The notes beneath the pieces are model-generated. The model searched no databases and was not told the DNA's origin. It worked only from the letters and a program-made list of their open reading frames with translations. A program made the translations under genes and the position numbers. DNA of 64,000 nucleotides from Harmothoe impar. Taxonomy: Eukaryota; Annelida; Polychaeta; Phyllodocida; Polynoidae. The stretch spans positions 67,598,816 through 67,662,815 of the forward strand of contig OX381707.1 in NCBI GenBank assembly GCA_947462335.1, in the 5' to 3' direction. The first letter of the stretch is position 1. Each line of letters begins with the position of its first letter. Positions 36,105 through 47,100 of this stretch are shown here, piece by piece.

Positions 36105-37870
36105 GAAGTAGGTGAATGGATTAAGAGAGAACGGGACAAAGGGAGAAAGGGATGAACGGAGAACGGGATAAACGGAGAACGGGATAAACGGAAAACGGGA
36201 TAAACGGTGAACGGGATAAACGGTGAACGCTATAAGGGGTGATCCATTTAGTACGTCACACCCGAGGGGGTGGGGGGGTCTTGGTCCCCAATGATAGAGG
36301 TATGGGGAAAAGCGTGACAAAGGGGTGGGGGGGTCTTGAAAATGGCCAAAATTTGCGTGACATACTTTATGAATGACCCCTAAACGGTGAACGGGATAAA
36401 AGGAGAACTGGATAAACGGAAAACGGGGTGAACGGGATAAATGGTGAATGCTATAAACGGTGAACGCTATAAACGGTGAATGGGATAAACGGAGAATGGG
36501 ATAAACGGAGAACGGGATAAACGGAGAACGGGATAAACGGAGAAACGGAGAACGGGATAAAAGGAGAACGGGACAAACGGAAAGCGGAGAAGGGGATGAA
36601 TGGATTAAGAGAGAACGGGACAAAGGGAGAAGGGGATGAACGGAGAACGGGATGAACAGAGAACGGGATAAATGGAGAAAGGGATAAACAGAGAACGCCA
36701 TCAACGACGAACGCGATGAACGGAGAACAGGATAAACGGAGAACGGGATAAACGGTGAACACTATAAACGACAAACGGAATAAAAGACAAACGGATAACG
36801 GGATAAACGATAAAAGGATAACGGGATAAACGGGGAAAGGGAGAACGGGATAAACGGAGAAGGGGATAAACGGAGAACGGGATAAACGGAGAACAGGATA
36901 AACAGAGAACGGGATAAACGGAGAAAGGGAGAAACGGAGAACGGGATAAACGGAGAACACTTAGGTACCAATATAATCCGACAAAACGAAAATCACGAAT
37001 ATCTTCGCTGTTTACGCTCCGATCGCCCCGATATTCGGACGGAGAAGGGGATGAACGGAGAAGGGGATAAATGGAGAAAGGGATAAACAGAGAACGCTAT
37101 AAACGGCGAACGCTATAAACGACCAATTGGATAAAAGGCGAATGCGATAAACGGAGAACGGGATAAACGGAGAACGGGATAAACGGAGAAAGGGAAAACA
37201 CGACAAAGGGAGAACGGGAGAAAGGGAGAACGGGAGAACGGGAGAAACGGAGAACGGGATAAACGGAGAACGGGATAAACGGAGAACGGGATAAACGGTG
37301 AACGTGATAAACGGTGAACGCTATAAACGGTGAACGGGATAAATGGAGAACTGGATAAACGGAGAACGGGGTGAATGGGATAAATGGTGAACGCTATAAA
37401 CGGTGAATGGGATAAACGGTGAATGGGATAAACGGAGAAATGGGATAAACGGAGAACGGGATAAACGGAGAACGGGATAAACGGAGAAACGGAGAACGGG
37501 ATAAAAGGAGAACGGGACAAACGGAAAGCGGAGAAGGGGATGAATGGATTAAGAGAGAACGGGACAAAGGGAGAAGGGGATGAACGGAGAACGGGATGAA
37601 CAGAGAACGGGATAAATGGAGAAAGGGATAAACAGAGAACGCCATCAACGACGAACGCGATAAACGGAGAACGGGATAAACGGTGAACACTATAAACGAC
37701 AAACGGAATAAAAGACAAACGGATAACGGGATAAACGATAAAAGGATAACGGGATAAACGGGGAAAGGGAGAACGGGATAAACGGAGAAGGGGATAAACG
37801 GAGAAGGGGATAAACGGAGAAGGGGATAAACGGAGAAAGGGAGAAACGGAGAACGGGAGAAACGGAGAAC
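36105..37870. repeat. 16-bp minisatellite with higher-order duplication
   Basis: The unit is GGAGAACGGGATAAAC, with variants such as GGTGAACGCTATAAAC. Because 16 is not divisible by 3 and the unit has no stop on the minus strand, all three minus frames stay open and give repeats of SPFIPFSVYPVLRLSR with a 16-residue period. A block at about 36541-37040 recurs at about 37485-37950, including the non-repeat tail ACTTAGGTACCAAT...CGCCCCGAT. A small insertion at about 36238-36382 interrupts it. I treat the open frames as by-products. Confidence 0.85.
36238..36382. mobile_element. Small MITE-like insertion in the 16-bp minisatellite
   Basis: About 145 bp starting GGGGTGATCCATTTAGTACGTC and ending TGACATACTTTATGAATGACCCC. 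The ends are partial inverted repeats and the sequence is unrelated to the surrounding 16-bp units. Similar ends are seen at about 18775 and 16890. Confidence 0.55.
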
Positions 37871-38077
37871 ACTTAGGTACCAATAATCCGACAAAACGAA
37901 AATCGCGAATATCTTCGATGTTTACGCTCCGATCGCCCCGATTTTCGGAGGGGTAGGAGAACTTCAAAATCGTTTTTGGATCAAAATCGTTTCGGGGCTC
38001 AAAATCGATTTTGGGGGCAAAATCGGTTTTGGAGGCAAAATCATCTGCAGCTCACGCTGCCCCCCCCCCGGCCAACC

Positions 38078-38650
38078 CGACACGTCGAACCAGAAACGAA
38101 GCTGCAACGAAGATGGTGTCGCTGCTGACGCTCCGATCGACTCGCTTTTTCCGCCGAGACGTAAAACAGCGGTTACGCGCTGCCGGGCGCTGACGCCCAC
38201 AGCCACCTGCTCGCCCCCAGCCACTTGCTTTCCCACAGCCACCTGCTCACCTACAGCCACCACCTGGAATTCGATTATATATGACTTCCAATATATGAAA
38301 TTAGGGTAGCTTCTTCTGGCGATTACGATTCTGCTGTCAGAAATGAGAAATAACGTACTGTACTCAAATTAGATAATTCATTCGACTTTCTAATGACAAA
38401 AGCGGTATGTGTGAGGCTTGTGGTGGCCTGGTAAGTAGCAGAGAGCGGCATAGGAAATAGCAGACGACATTCACCATATAGTTAACCCTTTGAGGCCAAC
38501 ATTACCCATTACTATATTCGTATTACAAGGTGTACAGTGTGTTGGGGATGGGTGTATATAGAAGGCCTTAAAGGGTTATTATCCAGGTGTCACAAACATG
38601 TTGCCACTTCCCTTTAAGGGCCGCAATGTACAGATTAAGCCACCGCGGTG
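38078..38650 (-). repeat. Inverted partner of the 0.55-kb repeat at 23808-24345
   Basis: The reverse complement contains the same landmarks as the left copy. This copy has an extra GTGGCTGGGGGCGAGCAG unit and continues toward 38040 with CAAAATCG-rich sequence absent from the left copy. Confidence 0.75.
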
Positions 38651-40656
38651 CCGGCTCTATACCCGGCTCAATACTAACACATGGGGGTGGGCGGCATGCA
38701 ATAGGCTGTGTACTGGGCCGGAACAGACCAGCGCCAATACCCAGGTGCTAGGACCACCCCCCCCCCTCCCCCCTCTCCTGTGTACTTCTAGATGTCACGG
38801 GTACGTATTAAGTGACCAGCCCTCCCCCCCCCCCCCTTCACCCATTGACTGGCCTGACCCACATGGGGGTGGGCGGCATGCAATAGGCTGTGTACTGGGC
38901 CGGAACAGACCAGCGCCAATACCCGGCTCACTACTTACACGGGGGGGGGGGGGGGGGGCTCTGGCCATAATTATCAACAGCAATTAAGCATATAACTATT
39001 GCAGGTAGGGGGCTAGGACCTTAAACACTGAGGGCAATGGGGCAGGAATCCGTACACAGGTACGACTGGAGGACGGGGAGCTAAGGGCCACTCAACATAG
39101 GGCTAGGGCTGAAGAGGCCTGACTAAGGAACCACCGGGTATAGAGCTGATGCACAGTTGGACCCTTGATCACTGCCCAATGCTAAGTGAATGGAGGGTAC
39201 GGCCAAGGCAAAGTCAATGGGCCGTAGCACCTAAATATGACCAGTTCTTCCCTTACACAGTAAGGGAAACTGGTCAATGAATACTCCCTTAGCTCTCTAT
39301 ACGGTAGATCTACAGCCTGCCCTGATAGATCTACAGTACAGGGGCTAGATATTTATAACGTGGTAAAGTCAAGCATAGGACATGGGGCGGCGAATTTAAC
39401 AGGAGGGGACAACCTGGTACCGGTACACCCATAGATTTACACATAATGACATACCGGTAGGGCTACCAGTAGATACCTCACACTATCGGGGCGAGTAATT
39501 AGGCTACTCCAATATGGGGGTCGACTTATTTTACTTACATTAGAATGGAGATAAGAAACTAAATACTGTAGGCCACAGTAGGTAGCCCACACTATTCATA
39601 GCTCCGCCCGCTTCCTGAAGGATACGAAGGCTGAGCTGAAATCAGTGTGTAGGTAGCCTTAATGGTACTGATACAAACAAGGGTAGATTCTGTTGGACCA
39701 TCAGGCATCACTATCATACCATATCACCGGTCTATAGCTAATTCTATCATTTATATTTTACTCCATAAGTCCATTCACACCCGCTTTTCATTGGACAAAG
39801 ACCAAGGGCAAAGATCCTTTGGCTTTGCCTTAATTCTCCGTTGAAAGGAGAATTAAGAGCATAAGACTTAACATGATATTACAGACCAAAGTGTCCTGAG
39901 ACTGACTGCAATAATAGCAATCCGTTAGGTCCATACATAATGCACTTGAGACCGCCAAATGAAATAATAAACTTGCCATAAGTCCGACATTAGAAGTGGT
40001 AATTACAGTACTATGCTAACAACTGGTGATAAGGTTGAAGAGACTGACGTTATCATACTGTGTGATATATTTTTATTGGACATAGACACTAAATGTACTA
40101 ATTTGTAAGAATGGCAGTGACCGCTAGGTGGCAGGCCAAGCACTATGTCTGGTATCCAGTCATTTCTGCCCGAGGTGGTATGGTCAAATTTGCCACCACC
40201 CTGGAGGAAAACTAGTATAGATATTTACACCATTCTAAATGCTATCATAAACTAGAACATCTCTAGTTTTGGTATCAGGTCATACTATTATTGATTCCAC
40301 ATTATAACAGGTATTTTTGGCTGTCTCAAGTATTGGGTATGCTAGGAAATCAACAAAAATAATGATACCACCAAGTGACTATATGCACAATGTAAAGCAG
40401 ATATTTGGCTGTGGAAATCAGCATAAAACAAATGAATTCATCCATGGCAGTGTTAGTGTGCAGGTGATTTTTGGCCCAAGGTTGGTACCGAAATACCACT
40501 CTTCTGGTCATAAAAATTCATGACATCCAAAAAATGAAAAGGTTACTCAAAACATAAACATACATATATAAATCACAAGCTTGCGCTGACAACACTGCCA
40601 ATTTAGGTGACCAATGGGCCCTATGACAACTGGTTGTCAAAGGGAGGATAAAAATA
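38651..40656. other. No gene seen; local 70-bp duplication
   Basis: A block from CATGGGGGTGGGCGGCATGC to about CAGCGCCAATACCC occurs at 38680-38745 and again at 38860-38925, separated by C-rich runs. A lone end like that of the MITE at 47101-47364 is at about 40603. No supported exon. Confidence 0.5.
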
Positions 40657-41420
40657 TGGAAGGGCGTTGCAACATTTTGGCATTTGCTATTTGCCATTTG
40701 CTGGTGGCAAATTGCCATTTGGTGGTTGTCAGTTGCCATTTATAAGCTAGTAATCGGTTGCTATTTGCTAGTCTCAGGGTTGTCACCAGAAGGGTCAGAC
40801 TAGGCCTACATGGGCCTACATATAGGCCTATATAAACCTATAACATGATCATCCTTCTAAGTCCAATTCTAACCATTAACTGGCAACTCGATAACTGGCA
40901 ATTGGCAGAAAAACTCATTGGCAATTAGCAAAATGGCAATCAGCAAATGGCAATTGACAATTTGCTGATTAACGACCATATTAAAGGGCAGTCTTAGCAA
41001 GTCACGTGACCTCGATAGCGGCACCCTGATCGGTCAATTGGTGCTGCTGATTGCTGTGTGATTTGTATGAACTCAGAGGACAGGTACCCGTCTTTGCTAG
41101 GCACGCTGCTAGCCACCCTTTAAGCAAATGGCAACATCAAATGAGCAAATGGCACCCACAAACCAGCAAATGACAATTGGCAACCAGCAAATGGCAACTG
41201 CCAATTAGCAAATAGCACAATGTTGCACGTATATGGAAGGCCGGTGCGACATTGTGCCATTTGCTAATTGTCATTTGCCATTTGCCGTTTGCTAATTGCC
41301 ATTTGCTGAATGTAGATATTTGCTAATTGCCATTTGCTGAATGTAGATATTTGCTAATTGCCATTTGCTGTTTGCCAGTTGCCATTTGTAAGCTAGTAAT
41401 CAGTTGCTATTTGCTAGTCT
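40657..41420. repeat. GCAAATG/CATTTGC-rich element(s), left of the gypsy insertion
   Basis: Dense CATTTGC motifs on one side and GCAAATG on the other form inverted arms. Ends read ATGGAAGG(C)CGGTGCGACA or close variants. One unit seems to span about 40657-41225; a second begins at about 41231 and its partner end is at about 47078 (TGTCGCACCGGCCTTCCATA), with the gypsy element inside. Arrays of a short motif near the ends look like subterminal transposase-binding repeats. Confidence 0.6.
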
Positions 41421-41465
41421 CAGCTTACACTTAGGTCTATGGTCAGACTATGTCTAGGCCTACAG

Positions 41466-41620
41466 TGTTAAAACATGTGGATGTTTATGGATAAAGATGA
41501 GTTGAATTGAGTGGGTCTGAGTTGGTTCCATTGCCATTTACTAACTGTTGTTTACATGCTCATAACGGATGCAAGATGGCCGCCGCACATGCGCACATAC
41601 AATGTATACAACACACAACA
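41466..41620 (-). repeat. 3' LTR of the gypsy element
   Basis: 155 bp, preceded on the coding strand by the polypurine tract at 41621-41631. Flanked by the target duplication TACAG. Confidence 0.9.
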
Positions 41621-41927
41621 TCCTCCCTTTTAACGGAAAAGATAATCTCTTATATCTAAGGATAATACTATAGCTTATTCAGAGTTCAATTGAGTCTTCG
41701 GAATAGTCCTGGGATGTTACTGTCTTTGTATAAGATATAAGTCTGTCTTTGGTCTATAATTGAATTAATGAGATTTAAGACTTAAATGATATGTCTCTAG
41801 ATATTTCATGTATCTTTGTTCTTATAGGAAATGTCAAGTAAGTTTTTATGAAAATAGGGTCAGGTAGACTGCCTGACACCCATACGTGAAGGACAGGGAT
41901 TATTCTGCCCTATGTGTCAATCACGTC

Positions 41928-44258
41928 TCACTGGTAACGCTGTGGCGCTACAACGGCCCTGCCAGACCGTGTGGTTACCACCGGTGGTGCATGCACCTCT
42001 GCCGGTTCAGGTGGTACGGTCTGTTCAGCCACCGGTTCATTCCTACGCCTCTGATGTGGAGTGGCGGGTTTAACGGTGCGCTGTGCCTTCGCTGGTGACG
42101 TGACTGTTGGAGTCATGTCACTAGGTACTTTACTGGCACTCATTTCCTCACGAGTGTTAGGCTCCTTGGTCTTCTTCAGGTGCTGACGGTTTCTCCTGAG
42201 GATGCCAGTTGGAGTCTCCACAGTGTATGACCTTTCATCTAGTCTCTCTACCACTGTCCCCTTGGTCCAGGTCTTAGTACCAAGTTTAAATGGTTCGAGT
42301 CTAACTGTGTCTCCTTCCTCTAAAGGAGGCAATGTGGCTGACTTCGTGTTTGCGTGCTCAGCCTGAATTGCTTGACCTCGCTTGATGTCGCGTCTTGTAT
42401 GCTTCAAGTCAACCACTTCCGGCTTTAGGAGAGCGGGTGCGGTCGGAAGCATTGTCTTGGTGCGTCGGCTCATCAGCCTTTGTGCAGGGCTAGACAGCAT
42501 ACCTTGTGATGGCGTATTTCGGTGGTCCAACATAGCTAGGTATGGGTCTGTTCCGGCCTCGCAGCACTTTCTCATGATCTTCTTAGCGGTCTTTACTGCT
42601 GACTCAGCTTTGCCATTCGCCCTACTATTGTATGGGCTGCTCGTCATTTGCTCGATGTCCCATGCATCGCAGAAGTCGCGGAATTCTTCGGACACGTACT
42701 GTGGCCCGTTGTCGGACACAAGGGTGTCTGGGATACCGTATCTGGCAAAGTGTGTTTTTAGCTTGCCGATAATGGTTGTAGAGTCTGTCACAGGTAGCAT
42801 GTCGACTTCCCAGAAGTTGCTTAGGTAGTCAACAGTGATGAGGTAGTCTCGCCCGTTTAGGCTAAACATGTCCGTCCCTACTTTGGCCCATGGCCTGTCA
42901 GGTATGTCGTGACTCATTATCGGCTCTTTGGGATTTGCTGTTTCGTACGTCCTGCAGATGTGGCACTTGGAGATGAAATCTCTGATTTCTTGAGCCATGT
43001 TTGGCCAGAAGATGCTTTCCTTGGCACGTCGTAGGCATCCATCTATGCCGAGGTGCGACGGGTGGATCTTGACCTTCAGGGTCGCCCTCTCGCTCATGGG
43101 GATTATCACTCGCTCAGCTCGGAATACCAGTCCTTCATGCACAGCTAGTTCATCTCTGAATGAGAAGTATGGGTGTAGCACTGGTGATACATCGATCTTC
43201 TCGTTGGGCCATCCTCTTAATATGGTCTCTTTCAGTGCCGTCATTGTTAGGTCGACTTCGGTGGCTCGACGGATTGTCTCAATCCTGGAATCGGATATGG
43301 CCACGTACTTCGTTGCATTGACGTTCTCAAATTCTTCGTGATGTCCCTCCGTAGTCTGTCTGTAAGCTCGAGACAGAGTGTCGGCGAGATACATCTCCTT
43401 CCCAGGCGTGTATATGACTTCCACGTCATATTGCTGGAGTCGCATTAGCATGCCCTGTAGTCGCCTAGGGGCTCTTGCTAATGGCTTCTTCATGATGCTT
43501 TGTAGAGGTTTGTGGTCAGACATCACGCTAACCTGTCTACCAAACGTGTACTGGTGAAACTTCTCTGCACTCCACACGATGGCAAGCATCTCTTTTTCTA
43601 TCTGTGCGTAGCGTGTCTCCGTGTCGGTTAGGGCACGGCTGGCGAACGCTACCGGTTGTCCGTCTTGTAGAAGTGCCGCCCCGAGTCCGGTCTTGCTGGC
43701 GTCACACTGGATGGTGAGCTCCTTGCTTGGGTCATAGTACCTGAGAACTGGTGCCTCACTCACAAGCTTCTTTACTTGTTGAAGTGCTCTGTCTTGGACA
43801 CCGGACCAGTTCCATGGCACGTCTTTCCTCGTCAGTTGCCGCATAGGTTCCATAACATCTGACAGTCGAGGTAGGAATCGTGCTAGGTAGTTAATGAATC
43901 CATTCAGACGCTGGACTCCCTCAACATCGGTCGGTTTCTGCATATCCATCACGGCATCCACCTTCGCGGGATCGGGCTTTAGGCCTTCATGCGTGATCAG
44001 ATGTCCAAGAAACGCTACAGATTTCTGGCGCAGTTTCATCTTCTTAGGGTTCAGTCTGATACCTTTGTCCTGGCATCGCTGAAGTAGTTGTTCCAACTTC
44101 TTATCGTGGTCCTGTAGGGCTTCGCAGTCGGTCTCGCCAGTGCCGTATACCATCAGATCATCTGCGATACAGATGACTCCATCCAAGTCGTGGGTGCATT
44201 CATGGAGCTTTCTGGCGAATATCTCTGATGAGACGCTGGTACCGAATGGTAACCTCAA
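41928..44258 (-). CDS. Gypsy pol, C-terminal half of RT, RNase H and integrase
   Basis: 776 codons. The frame opens inside the reverse transcriptase just after a frame break. The RT active-site box reads IADD. RNase H shows its acidic residues in CDASKTGLGAAL, IEKE and SDHKPL. Integrase has an HHCC zinc finger (HLGIDG...CHICRTY) and a DDE core with exactly 35 residues between the second Asp (SDNGPQY) and the Glu (NGKAES). The C-terminal tail is basic and Pro/Thr-rich with no clear chromodomain. Lacking its own start in the intact element, this part would be made only as a polyprotein. Confidence 0.9.
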   Translation of the reverse strand: MRLPFGTSVSSEIFARKLHECTHDLDGVICIADDLMVYGTGETDCEALQDHDKKLEQLLQRCQDKGIRLNPKKMKLRQKSVAFLGHLITHEGLKPDPAKVDAVMDMQKPTDVEGVQRLNGFINYLARFLPRLSDVMEPMRQLTRKDVPWNWSGVQDRALQQVKKLVSEAPVLRYYDPSKELTIQCDASKTGLGAALLQDGQPVAFASRALTDTETRYAQIEKEMLAIVWSAEKFHQYTFGRQVSVMSDHKPLQSIMKKPLARAPRRLQGMLMRLQQYDVEVIYTPGKEMYLADTLSRAYRQTTEGHHEEFENVNATKYVAISDSRIETIRRATEVDLTMTALKETILRGWPNEKIDVSPVLHPYFSFRDELAVHEGLVFRAERVIIPMSERATLKVKIHPSHLGIDGCLRRAKESIFWPNMAQEIRDFISKCHICRTYETANPKEPIMSHDIPDRPWAKVGTDMFSLNGRDYLITVDYLSNFWEVDMLPVTDSTTIIGKLKTHFARYGIPDTLVSDNGPQYVSEEFRDFCDAWDIEQMTSSPYNSRANGKAESAVKTAKKIMRKCCEAGTDPYLAMLDHRNTPSQGMLSSPAQRLMSRRTKTMLPTAPALLKPEVVDLKHTRRDIKRGQAIQAEHANTKSATLPPLEEGDTVRLEPFKLGTKTWTKGTVVERLDERSYTVETPTGILRRNRQHLKKTKEPNTREEMSASKVPSDMTPTVTSPAKAQRTVKPATPHQRRRNEPVAEQTVPPEPAEVHAPPVVTTRSGRAVVAPQRYQ

Positions 44259-45415
44259 CCATCGGTATATTCCGTAGTCAGTCTCGATGACTCCTCGTCT
44301 AGTTTCACATGCCAGTATCCGGACTTCAGGTCCATTGTCGAGACTATCTTCGCTTTGGATAGTTCTGGCAGTACGTCATCTAGCGTGCAGAGGGGGAAGT
44401 GCTCTCGTTTCAGTGCCTTGTTCAGTGGTCTAGGATCTATGCAGATCCTCAACTCTCCGGTCTTCTTTGTAGCTGTTGCCATGGCGCTGACCCAGTCCGT
44501 CGGCTTGCTAACAGGCGCGATCACACCCTGCCCGACTAGCTGGCCGAGCTTCTCCTTGACCCTATGTTTTAGGGCGTCCGGGACCTTTCTGGAGGGTTGG
44601 ATCGATGGTGTGACGGTCGGGTCGACATGGAATGTTGAGATACCTGGCATGCAGCCGACATCTTCTCCGAAGACCTCTTTGTATTTATCTAAAATTGGGC
44701 ACTTGTAGACTTCTTCCTTCTTTTTCACGCTCGCTACTCTCTTGAAGTTGTCTTCGAGGACAGAGATGAGTCCCATTTGTTGACTCGCCGATACTCCCAG
44801 GATCGGCATGAGATCGCTGTCCTCCACGACTATGAATTTTACGTCGTAGCCTTTTCCGTTTGCCGGGTTCTTTATCTTGACTCGGCACTCTCCGAGTGGG
44901 CGTTTTAGCGTCTTGTCCCACATCTGGAGAGTATTTTGTGGTGGGCCTAGCTTAGTGGTGTCGACATATTTCTTTGGTATCAGGTTGACTGATGCGCCAC
45001 AGTCGACCTGGAAATTAACCGGAACGCCTTTTATTTTCATGTTGGCGTATATCAGTTTGTCGCTTTTTAGATTCACCGCGCTGACCTCCTTTACTCCATT
45101 TATGACCTCATACTGGCTTTCTTCGCTCTCGGAGTCTTTCTCTTGCACGGCGCGTACCTTCTTGGTCCTAGGGGTCTTCTTAGTCTTCTTAGTCTTCTTG
45201 CAGGCGACGTCGAGGTGGTTCCGTCCGTTACATACGGAACACCTTTCCCCCCATGCCGGGCAGTGTTTCTTTCCGAATATGTGGTTGCCAGCGCAGAATA
45301 TGCAGTCCTGCGGTTGGTCTCTCGATTGGCCTCTCGTCTTCTTCCTGTTATTCTGTTTGTGTGGCTTGACTCCGTGAACCTCTGCCGTTCCGCCGCTGGC
45401 GTTGACGTGTTTTAG
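44255..45415 (-). CDS. Gypsy zinc knuckles, protease and N-terminal RT
   Basis: Same frame as the upstream gag and directly after its UGA. It encodes two zinc knuckles (CIFCAGNH...C and the canonical CCHC CSVCNGRNHLDVAC), an aspartic protease with active site VDCGAS, where Cys replaces the usual Thr/Ser, and the N-terminal reverse transcriptase (DLKSGYWHVKL). The frame ends at a stop at 44255-44257, where the downstream RT continues in the next frame. A handful of residues normally found between seem to be missing, so a small deletion is the likely cause. Confidence 0.85.
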   Translation of the reverse strand, partial: LKHVNASGGTAEVHGVKPHKQNNRKKTRGQSRDQPQDCIFCAGNHIFGKKHCPAWGERCSVCNGRNHLDVACKKTKKTKKTPRTKKVRAVQEKDSESEESQYEVINGVKEVSAVNLKSDKLIYANMKIKGVPVNFQVDCGASVNLIPKKYVDTTKLGPPQNTLQMWDKTLKRPLGECRVKIKNPANGKGYDVKFIVVEDSDLMPILGVSASQQMGLISVLEDNFKRVASVKKKEEVYKCPILDKYKEVFGEDVGCMPGISTFHVDPTVTPSIQPSRKVPDALKHRVKEKLGQLVGQGVIAPVSKPTDWVSAMATATKKTGELRICIDPRPLNKALKREHFPLCTLDDVLPELSKAKIVSTMDLKSGYWHVKLDEESSRLTTEYTDG

Positions 45416-46006
45416 TCACAATCCGGTTGCTTCGTCGGTGCGGCAGATGTCGATACACTTTTCGAGGGTTAAGTCTCTGATGTTCAGGAGTGTCTTCCTG
45501 GTCTCTTCAGACCGGATGCCCATCACAATTCGGTCGCGTAGCAGAGTGTCTTTGAGGCATTTACAGAAATTGCAGCTTTTAGTTAGGAAGCGGAGCGCCG
45601 TTAGATATTCGTCAAAACTCTCTTTCTCTTGTTCCCTACAATTGAAGTTGTATCTCTCCATGGTCTCATGCAAGTCCCCTATAATGTAGGCATCAAATTT
45701 CTTTATCATTTCTTTGAGTGTCCTGTTGGCTTCGTCTGCGAAGACAAAACCATTGTAGATTTTCAGGGCATCTGTTCCTATGGAATTTAGAAGCATGGAG
45801 GTTTGGTACACAGCAGCAGTTGTGTCCAGGTGGGAGATTACAGTGTAGTTTCCCCACTGCTGTTTCCACAATAGCCAATTTTCAGCCTTACTAGATTGCA
45901 AGTTTAGAGGGGCAGGAGGCCTGATACCAGGCACAAAGTGGTGCACTGGTGCATTTCCCCCTGGGGGAGGAGCATTCTCCCCATTACCTTCATTGATTTC
46001 AGGCAT
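45416..46006 (-). CDS. Gypsy gag (capsid part)
   Basis: 196 codons from ATG at 46006 to UGA at 45416-45418. It contains a retrotransposon capsid-like helical region (WLLWKQQWGNY ... IVMGIRSEETRKTLL). The nucleocapsid zinc knuckles lie after the stop in the same frame, so normal Gag needs read-through or this stop is a mutation. The stop is followed directly by CUA. Confidence 0.88.
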   Translation of the reverse strand: MPEINEGNGENAPPPGGNAPVHHFVPGIRPPAPLNLQSSKAENWLLWKQQWGNYTVISHLDTTAAVYQTSMLLNSIGTDALKIYNGFVFADEANRTLKEMIKKFDAYIIGDLHETMERYNFNCREQEKESFDEYLTALRFLTKSCNFCKCLKDTLLRDRIVMGIRSEETRKTLLNIRDLTLEKCIDICRTDEATGL

Positions 46007-46393
46007 TGTGCTGGTACCTATATACTTTAGTAGTAGGAATTGGTGACTAGCAGGTCACAGTTCAGACTAGTGTAGCCTATAGACTAGCAGGTCTATAATT
46101 GTCACTTTAGGCCTATAATTTCTATACACTATCAGAGTATAGATATATTCTCAACACACTATCAGGGTGTTGATGTAGAGCTAGCATTTATTAGAAATGT
46201 CTCTGGAACCAGCTGCTGTGGATCTCAGGGTGGGCTGGCAAGATGGCCACTTTCAGTGACAACACATGTGTATTCTGCTTTTGGCTTCAGGCCAAAAAGT
46301 GCATTAATCACTCTTCCAGGGTGAATAAAAATTATGTGTGTCTACTCACAGTTTCTTGTTGCCCTTCCCTGACCCTTCACCTGGCTTTCACCA

Positions 46394-46544
46394 TGTTAAA
46401 ACATGTGGATGTTTATGGATAAAGATGAGTTGAACTGAGTGGGTCTGAGTTGGTTCCATTGCCATTTACTGTTGTTTACATGCTCATAACGGATGCAAGA
46501 TGGCCGCCGCACATGCGCACATACAATGTATACAACACACAACA
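46394..46544 (-). repeat. 5' LTR of the gypsy element
   Basis: 151 bp. Matches the 3' LTR except for one C/T change and a missing CTAA. The primer-binding site TGGTGAAAGCCAG follows immediately on the coding strand (46393 downward). Confidence 0.9.
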
Positions 46545-46754
46545 TACAGTAGGCCTACATACCTAGAATAGAAACCTATATCATAATCATCCTTGTAAGG
46601 GATTTATCCAAAATAAAGCATATTTATTTAATTCAAGCTAGCCTTTCTAGCCTAAAATATACTACATAAAAGGGTATTTAATTAATAGGTACTATGCCTC
46701 CTATAGGTCAGATGGACAGCCTAGACTGAACTGCCCTTGTCAAACCTCTAGTGT

Positions 46755-47078
46755 AAATTAGCAAATGGCAAATGGCAAATTCAATTTGGCAAATGACAAA
46801 TTAAGATCGGCAAATGACAAATTGAGATTGGCAAATGGCAAGTTTGGAAACGCCAATTTAGCACTTTTTTTTTTGCAAATGACAAACAGCAATTTTCGGT
46901 TGAAAAGTGCCAAATGACACCCATAGATAGCAATTGCCAATGTACAGGGGCATAGATTGGCAAATGGGGCCCTCAAACTGGCAAATAGCACCCTGAAACC
47001 GGCAAATGGCAATTAACAACCGGCAAATGGCAATTAGCAAATGGCACAATGTCGCACCGGCCTTCCATACACGTATGC
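46755..47078. repeat. GCAAATG-rich arm, right of the gypsy insertion
   Basis: Many copies of GGCAAATGGCAA-like units, ending GCACAATGTCGCACCGGCCT. This is the inverted counterpart of the arm beginning at about 41231. Together they look like the two ends of one host element split by the retrotransposon. Confidence 0.6.
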
Positions 47079-47100
47079 AATGTCAATATGAGTGAGTCTA

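Larger units (their letters stand above)
41466..46544 (-). mobile_element. Ty3/gypsy LTR retrotransposon, near-complete, recent
   Basis: LTRs at 46394-46544 (5') and 41466-41620 (3') begin TGTTGTGTGTTG and end TTTTAACA on the coding strand. They differ by one substitution and one 4-bp indel, so insertion is recent. TACAG is duplicated on both sides (41461-41465, 46545-46549). A primer-binding site starting TGGTGAAAGCC abuts the 5' LTR, and a polypurine tract AAAAGGGAGGA abuts the 3' LTR. Domain order is gag, zinc knuckles, protease, reverse transcriptase, RNase H, integrase, which is Ty3/gypsy order. The frame is broken by a stop at 45416-45418 and a shift near 44258. Confidence 0.93.

Noticed and set aside
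36081..37967. Several 160-284-codon minus-strand frames rich in SPFIPFSVYPVL
   Set aside because: All three minus frames are open because of the 16-bp repeat, and none differs from the others in a way that suggests coding.
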